DNA from: an uncultured Caulobacter sp.
Lineage (GTDB): Bacteria > Pseudomonadota > Alphaproteobacteria > Caulobacterales > Caulobacteraceae
Direction of reading: 5' to 3'
Length of the DNA: 15,694 bases
Assembly: GCF_937900395.1 (NCBI RefSeq)
Contig: NZ_CALCDX010000058.1
Location: forward strand, 1 to 15,694
In this document: positions 6,850 through 14,536 of the stretch, piece by piece
Layout: the number at the start of each line of letters is the position of its first letter
How positions within the stretch are numbered: the first letter of the stretch is position 1
Made by a program: the position numbers and the translations under genes
The notes under the pieces: generated by a model
The model's database searches: none
What the model saw: the letters and a program-made list of their open reading frames with translations, nothing else
What the model was told of the DNA's origin: nothing

Positions 6850-7341
6850 ATGAGTTCAGAGCCTGACTATCCGCAGCACCGCCCGAACGTCGGCGTCGTC
6901 CTGTTCCATCCCGACGGCCGCGTCTGGCTGGGCCGCCGCCACAAGCAGGCGCCGCCCTACAACTGGCAGTTCCCGCAAGGCGGCGTCGATGACGGCGAGG
7001 ACCTCGAAGCCGCCGCCCGCCGCGAGCTGGCCGAGGAGACGGGCGTGAGATCGGTCGAACTGCTCGGGCGCACGCCCGGCTGGATCACCTACGACTTTCC
7101 GCCGGAGGTTCTCGCCGACCCCAAGTCTTCGCGTGGCTGGCGCGGTCAGAAGCAGGTTTGGTTCGCTTACCGCTTCGTCGGAGACGAAGCCGAGATCGAT
7201 CTTGCGGCGGACGAACACATCGAGTTCGACGCTTGGCGATGGGGTAGGCTCGACGAAGCACCCGAACTGATCGTACCTTTCAAACGCGGCGTCTACGAAG
7301 CAGTCGTCGCCGCGTTCGCGGGGTTCGCGCGAGGGGCCTGA
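6850..7341 (+). CDS. rppH: RNA pyrophosphohydrolase (Nudix)
   Basis: RppH removes pyrophosphate from the 5' triphosphate end of RNAs, starting 5'-end-dependent decay; the family was first annotated as a dinucleoside polyphosphate hydrolase. The 163-residue protein opens with YRPNVG-type sequence (HRPNVGVVLF), has QFPQGGVDDGE and a complete Nudix box at residues 44-66 (Gx5Ex7RELxEExGV), then TYDFPP, GQKQVWFAYRF and a C-terminal FKRGVYEAVV. Length matches the family. ATG 6850 has AAGG at 6841-6844; a TTG at 6832 is a less likely start. The 3' third is visibly less GC-rich than its neighbours. Confidence 0.95.
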   Translation: MSSEPDYPQHRPNVGVVLFHPDGRVWLGRRHKQAPPYNWQFPQGGVDDGEDLEAAARRELAEETGVRSVELLGRTPGWITYDFPPEVLADPKSSRGWRGQKQVWFAYRFVGDEAEIDLAADEHIEFDAWRWGRLDEAPELIVPFKRGVYEAVVAAFAGFARGA

Positions 7342-7371
7342 TTTCCGGGTCTTTCGCGCGGGGGGAGAACG

Positions 7372-8886
7372 GTGGTGGAAACAGTTCTGTTGATTCACGG
7401 CTACGGCTGCGCCGGCGACGTGTGGGGACCCGTCGCCGGCCGGCTGCGCGCCGAAGGCTATCGCGTGGAGACGCCGACGATCCGGGCGGCGGTGCGGACC
7501 GTCGACGGACCTCGCGCCGGTCTGGCGGGCCTGACGCTGGCCGACTACGTCGCCGAGATGGCGGCCTACGCCCAGACCCTGGCGCGGGAGACCGGCAAGA
7601 AGCCGATCGTGATGGGGCATTCGATGGGCGGGCTGATCGCCCAGAAGATCGCCGAGGCTGGCCTGGCCTCGACCGTCGTTCTGTTCGCGCCCGCCTCGCC
7701 CGCCGATGCGCGCGGCAAGCCGAAGCTGGCGCCGCTGATCACCTTCCTGAACATGGTCCTGGCCGGCAAGCCCGAGACCAAGGCCGGCAAGATGTGGAAG
7801 ACCGGCTTCAAGTTCGGCGTCGCCAACGTGGTGCCGCCGGAGCGCCATGACGCGCTCTACGCCACCATGGTCTACGACAGTGGCCGCGTGCTGGCCGACC
7901 TGGCCCGGCCCCACCAGGATCCGAACAAGGCCGCCTATGTCGACGCCAGCAAGGTCACCGCGCCGATGCTGGTCATGGGCGGCGCCCTTGATCGCACGAC
8001 ACCCGTCGAGGACGTGCGCCTCGTCAGCAAGAAGTACGCTGGCGCCGAGTATCGCGAGTACCCCAACAACGCCCACTATCTGATAGATGAGCCAAACACG
8101 ATGAAGATCCTCGACGACCTGATCGCCTGGCTGGGCGGCAAGAAGCAAACGCCGGCCGCCACCCCCGCGCCGACCGTGGCCAAGGCCCCGGCACCCGCGC
8201 CGACCCCGGCGGTCGCGCCCGTGAAGGCGGCGGAGCCCGCTCCGGCTCCGGCCCCCGCGCCGGCGCCGAAACCCGCCCCCGCGCCGGCCCCGGCTCCGGC
8301 GGCCGCCGTCGCGCCGAAGGCCGAAGCCAAGCCCAAGGCCGCGGCGAAGCCGAAGGCGGCCGCGCCGAAGAAGGCCGCCGCTCCGGCCAAGGCGCCGGCC
8401 GCCAAGGCGGCGCCCGCTGCGAAGGCTCCCGCCGCCAAGGCGAAGCCCGCCCCCGCGCCGAAGGCCGCAGCGCCCGCCAAGGCCGCCGCAAAGCCCGCCG
8501 CAAAGCCGAAGGCCGCCGCGGCTCCGAAAACGGCCGCCGCGCCCGCAAAGGCCGCGCCGAAGGCCAAGGCCGCTCCGGCCGCCAAGCCGGCCGCGACCAA
8601 GGCTCCCGCCAAGGCGGCGGCTAAGCCCGCGGCCAAGCCGGCGGCGGCGAAGGCTCCGGCCAAGGCCGCCGCGCCCAAGACGACGGCTCCGAAAGCCGCC
8701 GCGCCTAAGACTACCGCTGCCAAGACTCCCGCTCCGAAGGCGGCCGCCAAGCCGGCGGCGGCCAAGGCTCCCGCCAAAGCCGCTGCGGCGAAGCCCGCGG
8801 CCCCCAAGGCCGCCGCGGCGAAGGCCCCGCCCGCCAAGAAGCCTGCGACAAAGGCGACCGCCAAAACCTCGCCCAAGTCGAAGTAG
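7372..8886 (+). CDS. Alpha/beta hydrolase with long histone H1-like Ala/Lys/Pro tail
   Basis: A 504-residue two-part protein. Residues 1-257 are an alpha/beta hydrolase: LLIHGYGCAGDVW oxyanion region, nucleophile Ser84 in GHSMGG, Asp207 in GGALDRTTP and His235 in NNAHYL, so the catalytic triad looks intact. Substrate is unknown. Residues ~258-504 are almost only Ala, Lys, Pro and some Thr, first with APAP runs, then KAAAPKKAA and KPAAAKAPAK repeats, resembling histone H1-like tails such as that of the PHA granule protein PhaF. The frame stays open and uses varied codons, so the tail is likely translated. No signal peptide is seen, so it should be cytoplasmic. Start is GTG 7372 (GTG 7375 also possible), with GGGGGAG at 7361-7367. 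A paralogous hydrolase follows. Confidence 0.85.
   Translation: MVETVLLIHGYGCAGDVWGPVAGRLRAEGYRVETPTIRAAVRTVDGPRAGLAGLTLADYVAEMAAYAQTLARETGKKPIVMGHSMGGLIAQKIAEAGLASTVVLFAPASPADARGKPKLAPLITFLNMVLAGKPETKAGKMWKTGFKFGVANVVPPERHDALYATMVYDSGRVLADLARPHQDPNKAAYVDASKVTAPMLVMGGALDRTTPVEDVRLVSKKYAGAEYREYPNNAHYLIDEPNTMKILDDLIAWLGGKKQTPAATPAPTVAKAPAPAPTPAVAPVKAAEPAPAPAPAPAPKPAPAPAPAPAAAVAPKAEAKPKAAAKPKAAAPKKAAAPAKAPAAKAAPAAKAPAAKAKPAPAPKAAAPAKAAAKPAAKPKAAAAPKTAAAPAKAAPKAKAAPAAKPAATKAPAKAAAKPAAKPAAAKAPAKAAAPKTTAPKAAAPKTTAAKTPAPKAAAKPAAAKAPAKAAAAKPAAPKAAAAKAPPAKKPATKATAKTSPKSK
8145..8880 (+). repeat. Low-complexity Ala/Lys/Pro-coding repeat tract
   Basis: About 735 bases of imperfect GC-rich repeats (variants of AAGGCCGCC, GCGCCGAAG, CCGGCCAAG) coding the tail of the preceding hydrolase. 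Units vary in length and codon choice, so this is degenerate repetition, not an exact tandem array. It is a likely site of slippage length change and of assembly error. Its composition also produces long open frames on the opposite strand. Confidence 0.7.
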
Positions 8887-8902
8887 ACCGTGTACTCTGG
8901 CT

Positions 8903-8925
8903 CCGCCGGCCAAGCTGGTCGGCGG
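8903..8925 (+). terminator. GC hairpin between the two hydrolase genes
   Basis: CCGCCGGCC (8903-8911) pairs with GGTCGGCGG (8917-8925), with one G-T pair, around a 5-base loop. It begins 16 bases after the first hydrolase stop and 26 bases before the second gene's ATG. No T-run follows, so it may be a 3'-end stabiliser or partial terminator. Confidence 0.35.
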
Positions 8926-8951
8926 GGTCGTAGTCGAGTTCAAGAGCGTCC

Positions 8952-9701
8952 ATGCGCGCACCGGTCATCATGGTCCACGGGGCCTTCTGCGGCGGCTGGA
9001 CCTTCGACGCCTTCCGCGCGCCGTTCGAGGCCGCCGGCCATTCGGTGATGACGCCCGACCTGATCGGCCACGACGGCGCCCGGGGCGTCACCGGCGTCTC
9101 GATGACCGACTACGCCCGGCAGATCGCCCGTCTGGTCGAGACCTGCGAGACCCCTCCCATTCTGATCGGCCATTCGATGGGCGGCCTGGTGGCCCAGATG
9201 GCCGCCGCCCGCGCCCGCGTTTCCAAGCTGATCCTTCTGGCCCCGTCCGCGCCCTGGGGCGTCAGCGGCGCGAGCCTGGAAGAGGCCGCGTCGGCCGTGA
9301 GCCTCTACGCCCTTGGCCCCTACTGGCTGCAGGCCGTCGCGCCCGACTATGGCGTGGTGCGACGCTACAGCGTCGACCGCCTGCCGCGCCCCGCCCGCAA
9401 GGCGATCTTCGCCCGCATGACGGCCGAAAGCGGTCGGGCGCTGTGGGAGACGCTGAACTGGTGGCTGGACCCGTTCATGACCACCAGCGTCGCCGCCCCC
9501 GGATGTCCGGTGCTGGCCATCGCCGGCGGTCAGGACGTGATCCATCCCCCCGCCACCGTCCGCCAGACCGCCGCGCGCCTGGGCGGCGTCGTGGAGGTGT
9601 TCCCGCAGATGAGCCACTGGCTGCCGGGCGAACCGGGCTGGGAAGAGGTGGCGGCCATGTGCCTCGACTTCATCGCCGCCGAGGACCGGGCGGCCGCCTG
9701 A
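8952..9701 (+). CDS. Alpha/beta hydrolase
   Basis: A 249-residue alpha/beta hydrolase with VIMVHGAFCGGWTFD (oxyanion hole region), nucleophile Ser75 in LIGHSMGGLVAQ, Asp195 in AGGQDVIHP and His222 in QMSHWL. The cap contains RYSVDRLPRPARKAIFARM and a WETLNWWLDP segment. It is clearly related to the N-terminal domain of the preceding gene: both share a DY-rich helix before the nucleophile elbow, GHSMGGL.AQ, and LAP(A/S).P after it. It lacks the tail. The reaction is not predictable from sequence; esterase or lactonase activity is possible. It lies 65 bases downstream of its paralogue and ends one base before the convergent gdx gene. Confidence 0.85.
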   Translation: MRAPVIMVHGAFCGGWTFDAFRAPFEAAGHSVMTPDLIGHDGARGVTGVSMTDYARQIARLVETCETPPILIGHSMGGLVAQMAAARARVSKLILLAPSAPWGVSGASLEEAASAVSLYALGPYWLQAVAPDYGVVRRYSVDRLPRPARKAIFARMTAESGRALWETLNWWLDPFMTTSVAAPGCPVLAIAGGQDVIHPPATVRQTAARLGGVVEVFPQMSHWLPGEPGWEEVAAMCLDFIAAEDRAAA

Positions 9702-9702
9702 C

Positions 9703-10023
9703 CTACTGCGGGCTGAACACCTTCAGCCCCAGAATCCCGGCCACGATCAGGCCCAGGCAGACCAGCCGCGCCGCCGTCGCCGGCTCCTTGAACAGCACGA
9801 TGCCGACGATGGCGGTGCCGACCGCCCCGACGCCCGTCCAGACGGCGTAGGCCGTGCCGAGCGGCAGGCTCTTCACCGACCAGCCCAGCAGGCCCATCGA
9901 TAGGACGAGGCTGATGGCGGTCAGCGCGATCGGGATCGGCTTGGTGAAGCCTTCGGTGAACTTCAGGCCCACGGCCCAGCCCACCTCGAACAGTCCGGCG
10001 ATCAGAAGGATGATCCAGGCCAC
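9703..10023 (-). CDS. gdx: Guanidinium exporter of the small multidrug resistance family (Gdx/SugE)
   Basis: A 106-residue protein with four transmembrane helices and the Gdx/SugE pattern: AWIILLIAGLFEVGWAVGLK with the essential Glu13, SMGLLGW, KSLPLGTAYAVWTGVGAVGTA and a C-terminal helix LIVAGILGLKVF. Gdx proteins form antiparallel dimers that export guanidinium in exchange for protons; related SMR members export quaternary ammonium compounds. The start is GTG 10023-10021, with AAAGGG (10035-10030) six bases upstream. The guanidine-II type element before it strongly supports the guanidinium assignment over a general drug exporter. It converges with the hydrolase gene with a one-base gap. Confidence 0.93.
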   Translation of the reverse strand: MAWIILLIAGLFEVGWAVGLKFTEGFTKPIPIALTAISLVLSMGLLGWSVKSLPLGTAYAVWTGVGAVGTAIVGIVLFKEPATAARLVCLGLIVAGILGLKVFSPQ

Positions 10024-10030
10024 GACGAGC

Positions 10031-10047
10031 CCTTTCTTCGAAAAAGG
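10031..10047 (-). promoter_or_regulatory. Possible Shine-Dalgarno-masking helix of gdx
   Basis: On the minus strand CCTTT (10047-10043), directly after the second riboswitch hairpin, can pair with AAAGG (10035-10031) around TTCGAAG. AAAGG is part of the gdx ribosome-binding site AAAGGG. This could be the expression platform that guanidinium binding relieves. Confidence 0.5.
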
Positions 10048-10096
10048 CGGGGTCGTCCCCGGAAACGCAAAAGGCGCGGGGTCGTCCCCGCGCCTT
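10048..10096 (-). promoter_or_regulatory. Guanidine-II (mini-ykkC) riboswitch upstream of gdx
   Basis: Read on the minus strand, two successive GC hairpins each close an ACGA tetraloop. The first is an 11-bp stem (10096-10086 with 10081-10071). After a 9-base linker the second has a 5-bp stem, CGGGG-ACGA-CCCCG (10061-10048). Tandem hairpins with ACGR loops are the defining feature of the guanidine-II class, which controls gdx/sugE genes and binds one guanidinium per loop. The element lies just before the gdx Shine-Dalgarno sequence. Each hairpin is followed by a T-run (TTTT, TTTTT), so the first could also serve as a terminator for the upstream gene, but the matching ACGA loops are hard to explain that way. 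Confidence 0.87.
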
Positions 10097-10099
10097 CGC

Positions 10100-10128
10100 T
10101 AGATAGGTCGGTCTTTGAGACCGGGCAA
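10100..10128 (-). promoter_or_regulatory. Possible promoter for gdx
   Basis: On the minus strand TTGCCC (10128-10123) and TATCTA (10105-10100) are separated by 17 bases, placing a start just before the first riboswitch hairpin. The -10 match is modest. The spacer contains a 6-bp hairpin (10109-10123) that may instead belong to the 3' end of the upstream gene. Confidence 0.3.
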
Positions 10129-10133
10129 CCAGA

Positions 10134-10862
10134 TCAGCGGCTGTTGGTGCTGTACAGGATCTGGGCGCGCTCGAAGTTCTTGCCGACGGAGCTCTCGTCC
10201 AGCTTCTTCAGGCGCACATAGACCAGGCCAGCGTGGCCATTGGCCCAGGCGTCGTCCCACGACACGGTGAAGCGGCGGAAGTCGCTGCCGACGGTCTGGT
10301 CGTTGCGGATCAGGCGCAGCTGCGGGCTGTTTTCCCAGGTCGCCCAGTCGTGCAGGCCGTTGGCCAGTTCCTGAGCCTGCTCGGGGCTCTGGGCGTAGTC
10401 GATCGTGACCGTGCAGATGTTCTTGTTCGAACCGGGGTTGTCGAGCGTGATGTTGTAGGGCTTGCCCAGGTCGAGGATCCACTGCTCCTTCTTCTTCTTG
10501 AAGCCGTAGTCCTTGACCAGCTGGGCGAAGTCGCCACCGGCGACCTGCGGCTTGCAGACCTTGTCCAGCACGTCCAGCAGCTTCAGCGTGACCGGGTCGG
10601 TGGTTTTCGGACCGCGCACCGGAGCGGTGTAGGTCTCGGCGGGGGCCGCGGCCGGAGCGGCCGCCACCGGCGGCGCGGCTTGGTCGGCCGGAGCAGCCGG
10701 AGCGGCTTGGTCAGCCGGAGCGGCCGGGGCGGCTTGGGCCGGAGCCGGAGCGGCGGCGGGAGCCGGCGCGGGCGTGGCGGGAGCCGGAGCGGTTTGCTCC
10801 TGGGCGACGGCGGCGGTCGAAACCGCGCCGAGAGCGATCAGGCTGACGAGCGCGAGGCGCAT
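10134..10862 (-). CDS. Exported protein of unknown function with Ala/Pro-rich linker
   Basis: A 242-residue protein I do not recognise. Residues 1-20 are a clear signal peptide (MRLALVSLIALGAVSTAAVA before QEQ), followed by an Ala/Pro-rich linker to about residue 76 that includes near-repeats of APADQAAP. A folded domain of ~160 residues follows, with Cys in DKVCKP and NICTV that might form a disulfide, plus ITLDNPGSNKN, DYAQSPEQAQEL and RFTVSWDDAW segments. The linker suggests the domain is held across the periplasm or near the wall. I chose ATG 10862 over the in-frame ATG 10898 because the latter overlaps the promoter -10 element. Confidence 0.75.
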   Translation of the reverse strand: MRLALVSLIALGAVSTAAVAQEQTAPAPATPAPAPAAAPAPAQAAPAAPADQAAPAAPADQAAPPVAAAPAAAPAETYTAPVRGPKTTDPVTLKLLDVLDKVCKPQVAGGDFAQLVKDYGFKKKKEQWILDLGKPYNITLDNPGSNKNICTVTIDYAQSPEQAQELANGLHDWATWENSPQLRLIRNDQTVGSDFRRFTVSWDDAWANGHAGLVYVRLKKLDESSVGKNFERAQILYSTNSR

Positions 10863-10896
10863 AGGCTGGTTATCCCCAACTGAACGAGAGGTCGGC

Positions 10897-10924
10897 ATTA
10901 AAACCGACAGGCGGTCCCTCGCAA
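10897..10924 (-). promoter_or_regulatory. Promoter of the exported Ala/Pro-linker protein
   Basis: On the minus strand TTGCGA (10924-10919) and TTTAAT (10902-10897) are separated by 16 bases, 4/6 and 5/6 matches to the general sigma70 consensus. Transcription would begin near 10890, giving a ~28-base leader before ATG 10862. About 35 bases further upstream is an AT-rich imperfect palindrome (10961-10976), unusual in this GC-rich window. Confidence 0.55.
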
Positions 10925-10986
10925 CCCTTATGGCTACCGATTAAGGCGGAGATTAGGTCACAAATGTAATTTTGTTGGCTTGACGC

Positions 10987-11412
10987 CTATGGGGAAGGCG
11001 GATCGGGCCAGATCGTCACGCCGCTGGGCGGGCTGAACGCCGGATAGTCCCCCGCGACGGGTTCGATGAGACGCAGCCGCATTCCGCCCGCGCCAGACTT
11101 GCGCACATAGTCGCGGGTTCGGGTTCCCGTGCCGGTCAGATCCTTGTCGAGCTGGAAATCCGGGCGCGATTCGATCCATCCGCTCGTGGCCGTCTCGGCG
11201 ACGCCGACGGGGAGCCTGATCACCAGACAGGCCGGCCCGACCTTGGACACGAGGATGCTCTGAGGCCCGGCCAGGCGCCAGATTTGCTTGTCCGCCGCCT
11301 CCCGGACGAAGGTCTCCGGCAAGGGCTGCTCGCCCAGGCAAAATAGCGCGCCGACGAGGACGGGATCCGGCGAACCCGCAAGCGCCTGGACCAAGGCTAT
11401 GATCAAAAACAT
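10987..11412 (-). CDS. Small exported protein of unknown function
   Basis: A 141-residue protein I do not recognise. The N-terminus MFLIIALVQALAG is hydrophobic and looks like a short signal peptide. Two cysteines (in ALFCLGEQ and GPACLVI) could form a disulfide in the periplasm. The C-terminus is Pro-rich (SPPSGVTIWPDPPSP). It lies 72 bases after atpC on the same strand, and its ATG overlaps the T-run side of a terminator-like hairpin. No clear Shine-Dalgarno sequence is present, so the start is uncertain. Conservation across relatives would decide whether it is a real gene; its reading frame and signal-like start favour that. Confidence 0.6.
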   Translation of the reverse strand: MFLIIALVQALAGSPDPVLVGALFCLGEQPLPETFVREAADKQIWRLAGPQSILVSKVGPACLVIRLPVGVAETATSGWIESRPDFQLDKDLTGTGTRTRDYVRKSGAGGMRLRLIEPVAGDYPAFSPPSGVTIWPDPPSP

Positions 11413-11457
11413 TGAGCGCGCCCGACGGCCTGGAAGCGGCTATCGTGACGCGCTCAA
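11405..11457 (-). terminator. Terminator-like hairpin after atpC overlapping the next start codon
   Basis: On the minus strand TTGAGCGCG (11457-11449) pairs perfectly with CGCGCTCAA (11420-11412) around a 28-base loop, followed by TGTTTTTG. It lies 28 bases after the atpC stop and is the natural end of the ATP synthase transcript. Its last A is the first base of the ATG of the downstream gene. The large loop lowers confidence. Confidence 0.5.
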
Positions 11458-11484
11458 CCTTAGGGCGTCAAGCGCCTCGAAATA

Positions 11485-11745
11485 TCAGGCCGCTTCGACC
11501 GCGTGTTCGGCCAGGATGGTCAGCCCCTCGGGACCAACGTCCGCGAAGCCGCCCTGGATGTCGAACACCTTGGTCGTCGCGCCGTCCTTCACGGTCACCT
11601 TGCCTTCGCGCAGGGTGGTCATGAACGGGGCGTGGTTGGCCAGGACGCCGAAGTCGCCTTCCGCGCCCGGAGCCTGGACCATGTCCACGTCGCCGGAGAA
11701 CAGTTCGCGCTCGGGGGCGACCAGAGAGAAGTGCAGCTTGGCCAT
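11485..11745 (-). CDS. atpC: ATP synthase F1 epsilon subunit, short form
   Basis: An 86-residue protein covering the N-terminal beta-sandwich of epsilon: KLHFSLVAPERELFSGDVDMV, GAEGDFGVLANHAPFMTTLREG, DIQGGFADVGPEGLTILAE. It joins the central stalk to the c-ring. Bacterial epsilon is usually ~130-140 residues; the C-terminal helical pair that inhibits ATP hydrolysis is absent, as the frame stops right after the beta domain. The stop at 11485 is clean and followed by a hairpin, so this looks like a natural short form. Its ATG overlaps the stop of the preceding gene (TGATG). Confidence 0.93.
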   Translation of the reverse strand: MAKLHFSLVAPERELFSGDVDMVQAPGAEGDFGVLANHAPFMTTLREGKVTVKDGATTKVFDIQGGFADVGPEGLTILAEHAVEAA

Positions 11746-11995
11746 CAGTTGAAGGTCTCCTCGACGCCGCCCAGGGCGGCTTCGATGTCTTCGTCGGTCT
11801 GGATCTCGGTTCCGCAGAAGGGGCAGAAGCGGATGGTGGCCAGCACCAGGCCCGTCTCGCCCTCTTCCTCGCGTTCGCCGAGGTTCAGCAGGATCAGGCC
11901 GCTGTCATGCTCGATGAGGCTGGCGGTCGTGTCCGGGGACACGGCTTCCGCCAGCTCCTCGCAGCAGAAATGGCCCAGATCGGCGTCTTCGGTCA

Positions 11996-11996
<1 letters not shown>
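11745..11996 (-). CDS. Small acidic protein with CPFC motif between atpD and atpC
   Basis: An 83-residue, strongly acidic protein I cannot assign. It contains HFCCEELAEAV near the N-terminus and RFCPFCGTEI near residue 57, so four cysteines could bind zinc or another metal in a rubredoxin-like knuckle. It overlaps atpD by one base (TAATG) and atpC by one base (TGATG), which indicates translational coupling and supports a real gene. Its place in the operon suggests a link to ATP synthase assembly or regulation, but this is inference from position alone. Confidence 0.75.
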
Positions 11997-13606
<1,610 letters not shown>

Positions 13607-13653
13607 GGCTTGCGGGTCTTTCGGTCTCTGCGTGCTTGTGTCGTTAGGCTAGA

Positions 13654-14529
13654 TCAGACGGCTTCGGCGCCGGAGATGATCTCGATCAGCTCCTTGGTGA
13701 TCTGAGCCTGGCGGGAGCGGTTGTATTCGAGGGTGTAGCGCTTGATCATCTCGCCGGCGTTGCGCGTGGCGTTGTCCATGGCGGTCATCTGGCTGGCGTA
13801 GAAGCCCGCCATGTTGTCCAGCAAGGCCGACAGGATCTGGACCGTCAGGTTGCGCGGCAGCAGCGTCTCGAGAATGGCCTCTTCCGAGGGCTCGTACTCG
13901 TAGACCGCCGTCGGGCCCGAGGCGGCTTCGACGCCGTCGACGGTCGCCGGGATCAGCTGCAGGCCCGTCGGGACCTGCTGCACCACCGACTTGAAGCGGC
14001 TGTAGAACAGGGTGACCACGTCGGTCTCGCCCGCTTCGTACTCGCGGGTGATGACGTCGGCGATCGGCTGGGCCACCGACAGCGTCAGCTGGCGATAGGC
14101 CGACAGGTCGAAGGTCTCGACGATCCGGCCGGCATAGGGCTTGGCGAGCTGGGCCGTCACCTTCTTGCCGACGCAGATCACGCGGACGTCCTTGCCCTGC
14201 TTGATCAGGCCGTCGATGTGGGCGCGCGCGGCGCGGACGATCGACGAGGTGAAGCCGCCCGCCAGGCCGCGGTCGGCGGCGGCGACGACGACCAGGTGGC
14301 GGTCGTCGCGGCCGGTGCCGGCCAGCAGCTTCGGCGCGCCGTCGCCCGAGACGCCGGCGGCGAGATTGGCGATGACGCTGGCCAGACGCCGGGCGTACGG
14401 ACGAGCGGCCTCGGCCGCGTCCTGGCTCCGGCGCAGCTTGGCCGCCGCCACCATCTGCATCGCCTTCGTGATCTTTTGCGTCGCTTTGACGCTCGAGATC
14501 CGATTGCGCATTTCCTTTAGGCTTGCCAT
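13654..14529 (-). CDS. atpG: ATP synthase F1 gamma subunit
   Basis: The rotating central shaft of F1, 291 residues, normal length. The N-terminus MASLKEMRNRISSVKATQKITKAMQMVAAAKLRR and the C-terminal ASQMTAMDNATRNAGEMI...LEYNRSRQAQITKELIEIISGA are the two conserved coiled-coil ends that enter the alpha3beta3 cavity. The middle forms the Rossmann-like domain (DRGLAGGFTSSIVR). It begins 7 bases after the methyltransferase stop and is followed by atpD. Confidence 0.97.
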   Translation of the reverse strand: MASLKEMRNRISSVKATQKITKAMQMVAAAKLRRSQDAAEAARPYARRLASVIANLAAGVSGDGAPKLLAGTGRDDRHLVVVAAADRGLAGGFTSSIVRAARAHIDGLIKQGKDVRVICVGKKVTAQLAKPYAGRIVETFDLSAYRQLTLSVAQPIADVITREYEAGETDVVTLFYSRFKSVVQQVPTGLQLIPATVDGVEAASGPTAVYEYEPSEEAILETLLPRNLTVQILSALLDNMAGFYASQMTAMDNATRNAGEMIKRYTLEYNRSRQAQITKELIEIISGAEAV

Positions 14530-14536
14530 CCGCCTA

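Noticed and set aside
6856..8961. A 701-codon open frame on the minus strand rich in Gly and Arg
   Set aside because: It is antisense to rppH and the hydrolase and arises from GC-biased codons and the Ala/Lys/Pro repeat; the plus-strand genes have clear domains.
9690..9715. Terminator between the convergent second hydrolase and gdx genes
   Set aside because: The stops are one base apart and I found no clear hairpin with a T-run here; ends must lie inside the opposite gene.
10937..10960. CtrA-like site (GATTAAG and GATTAGG repeats upstream of the exported protein gene)
   Set aside because: Half-site sequence and spacing do not match TTAA-N7-TTAA well enough.
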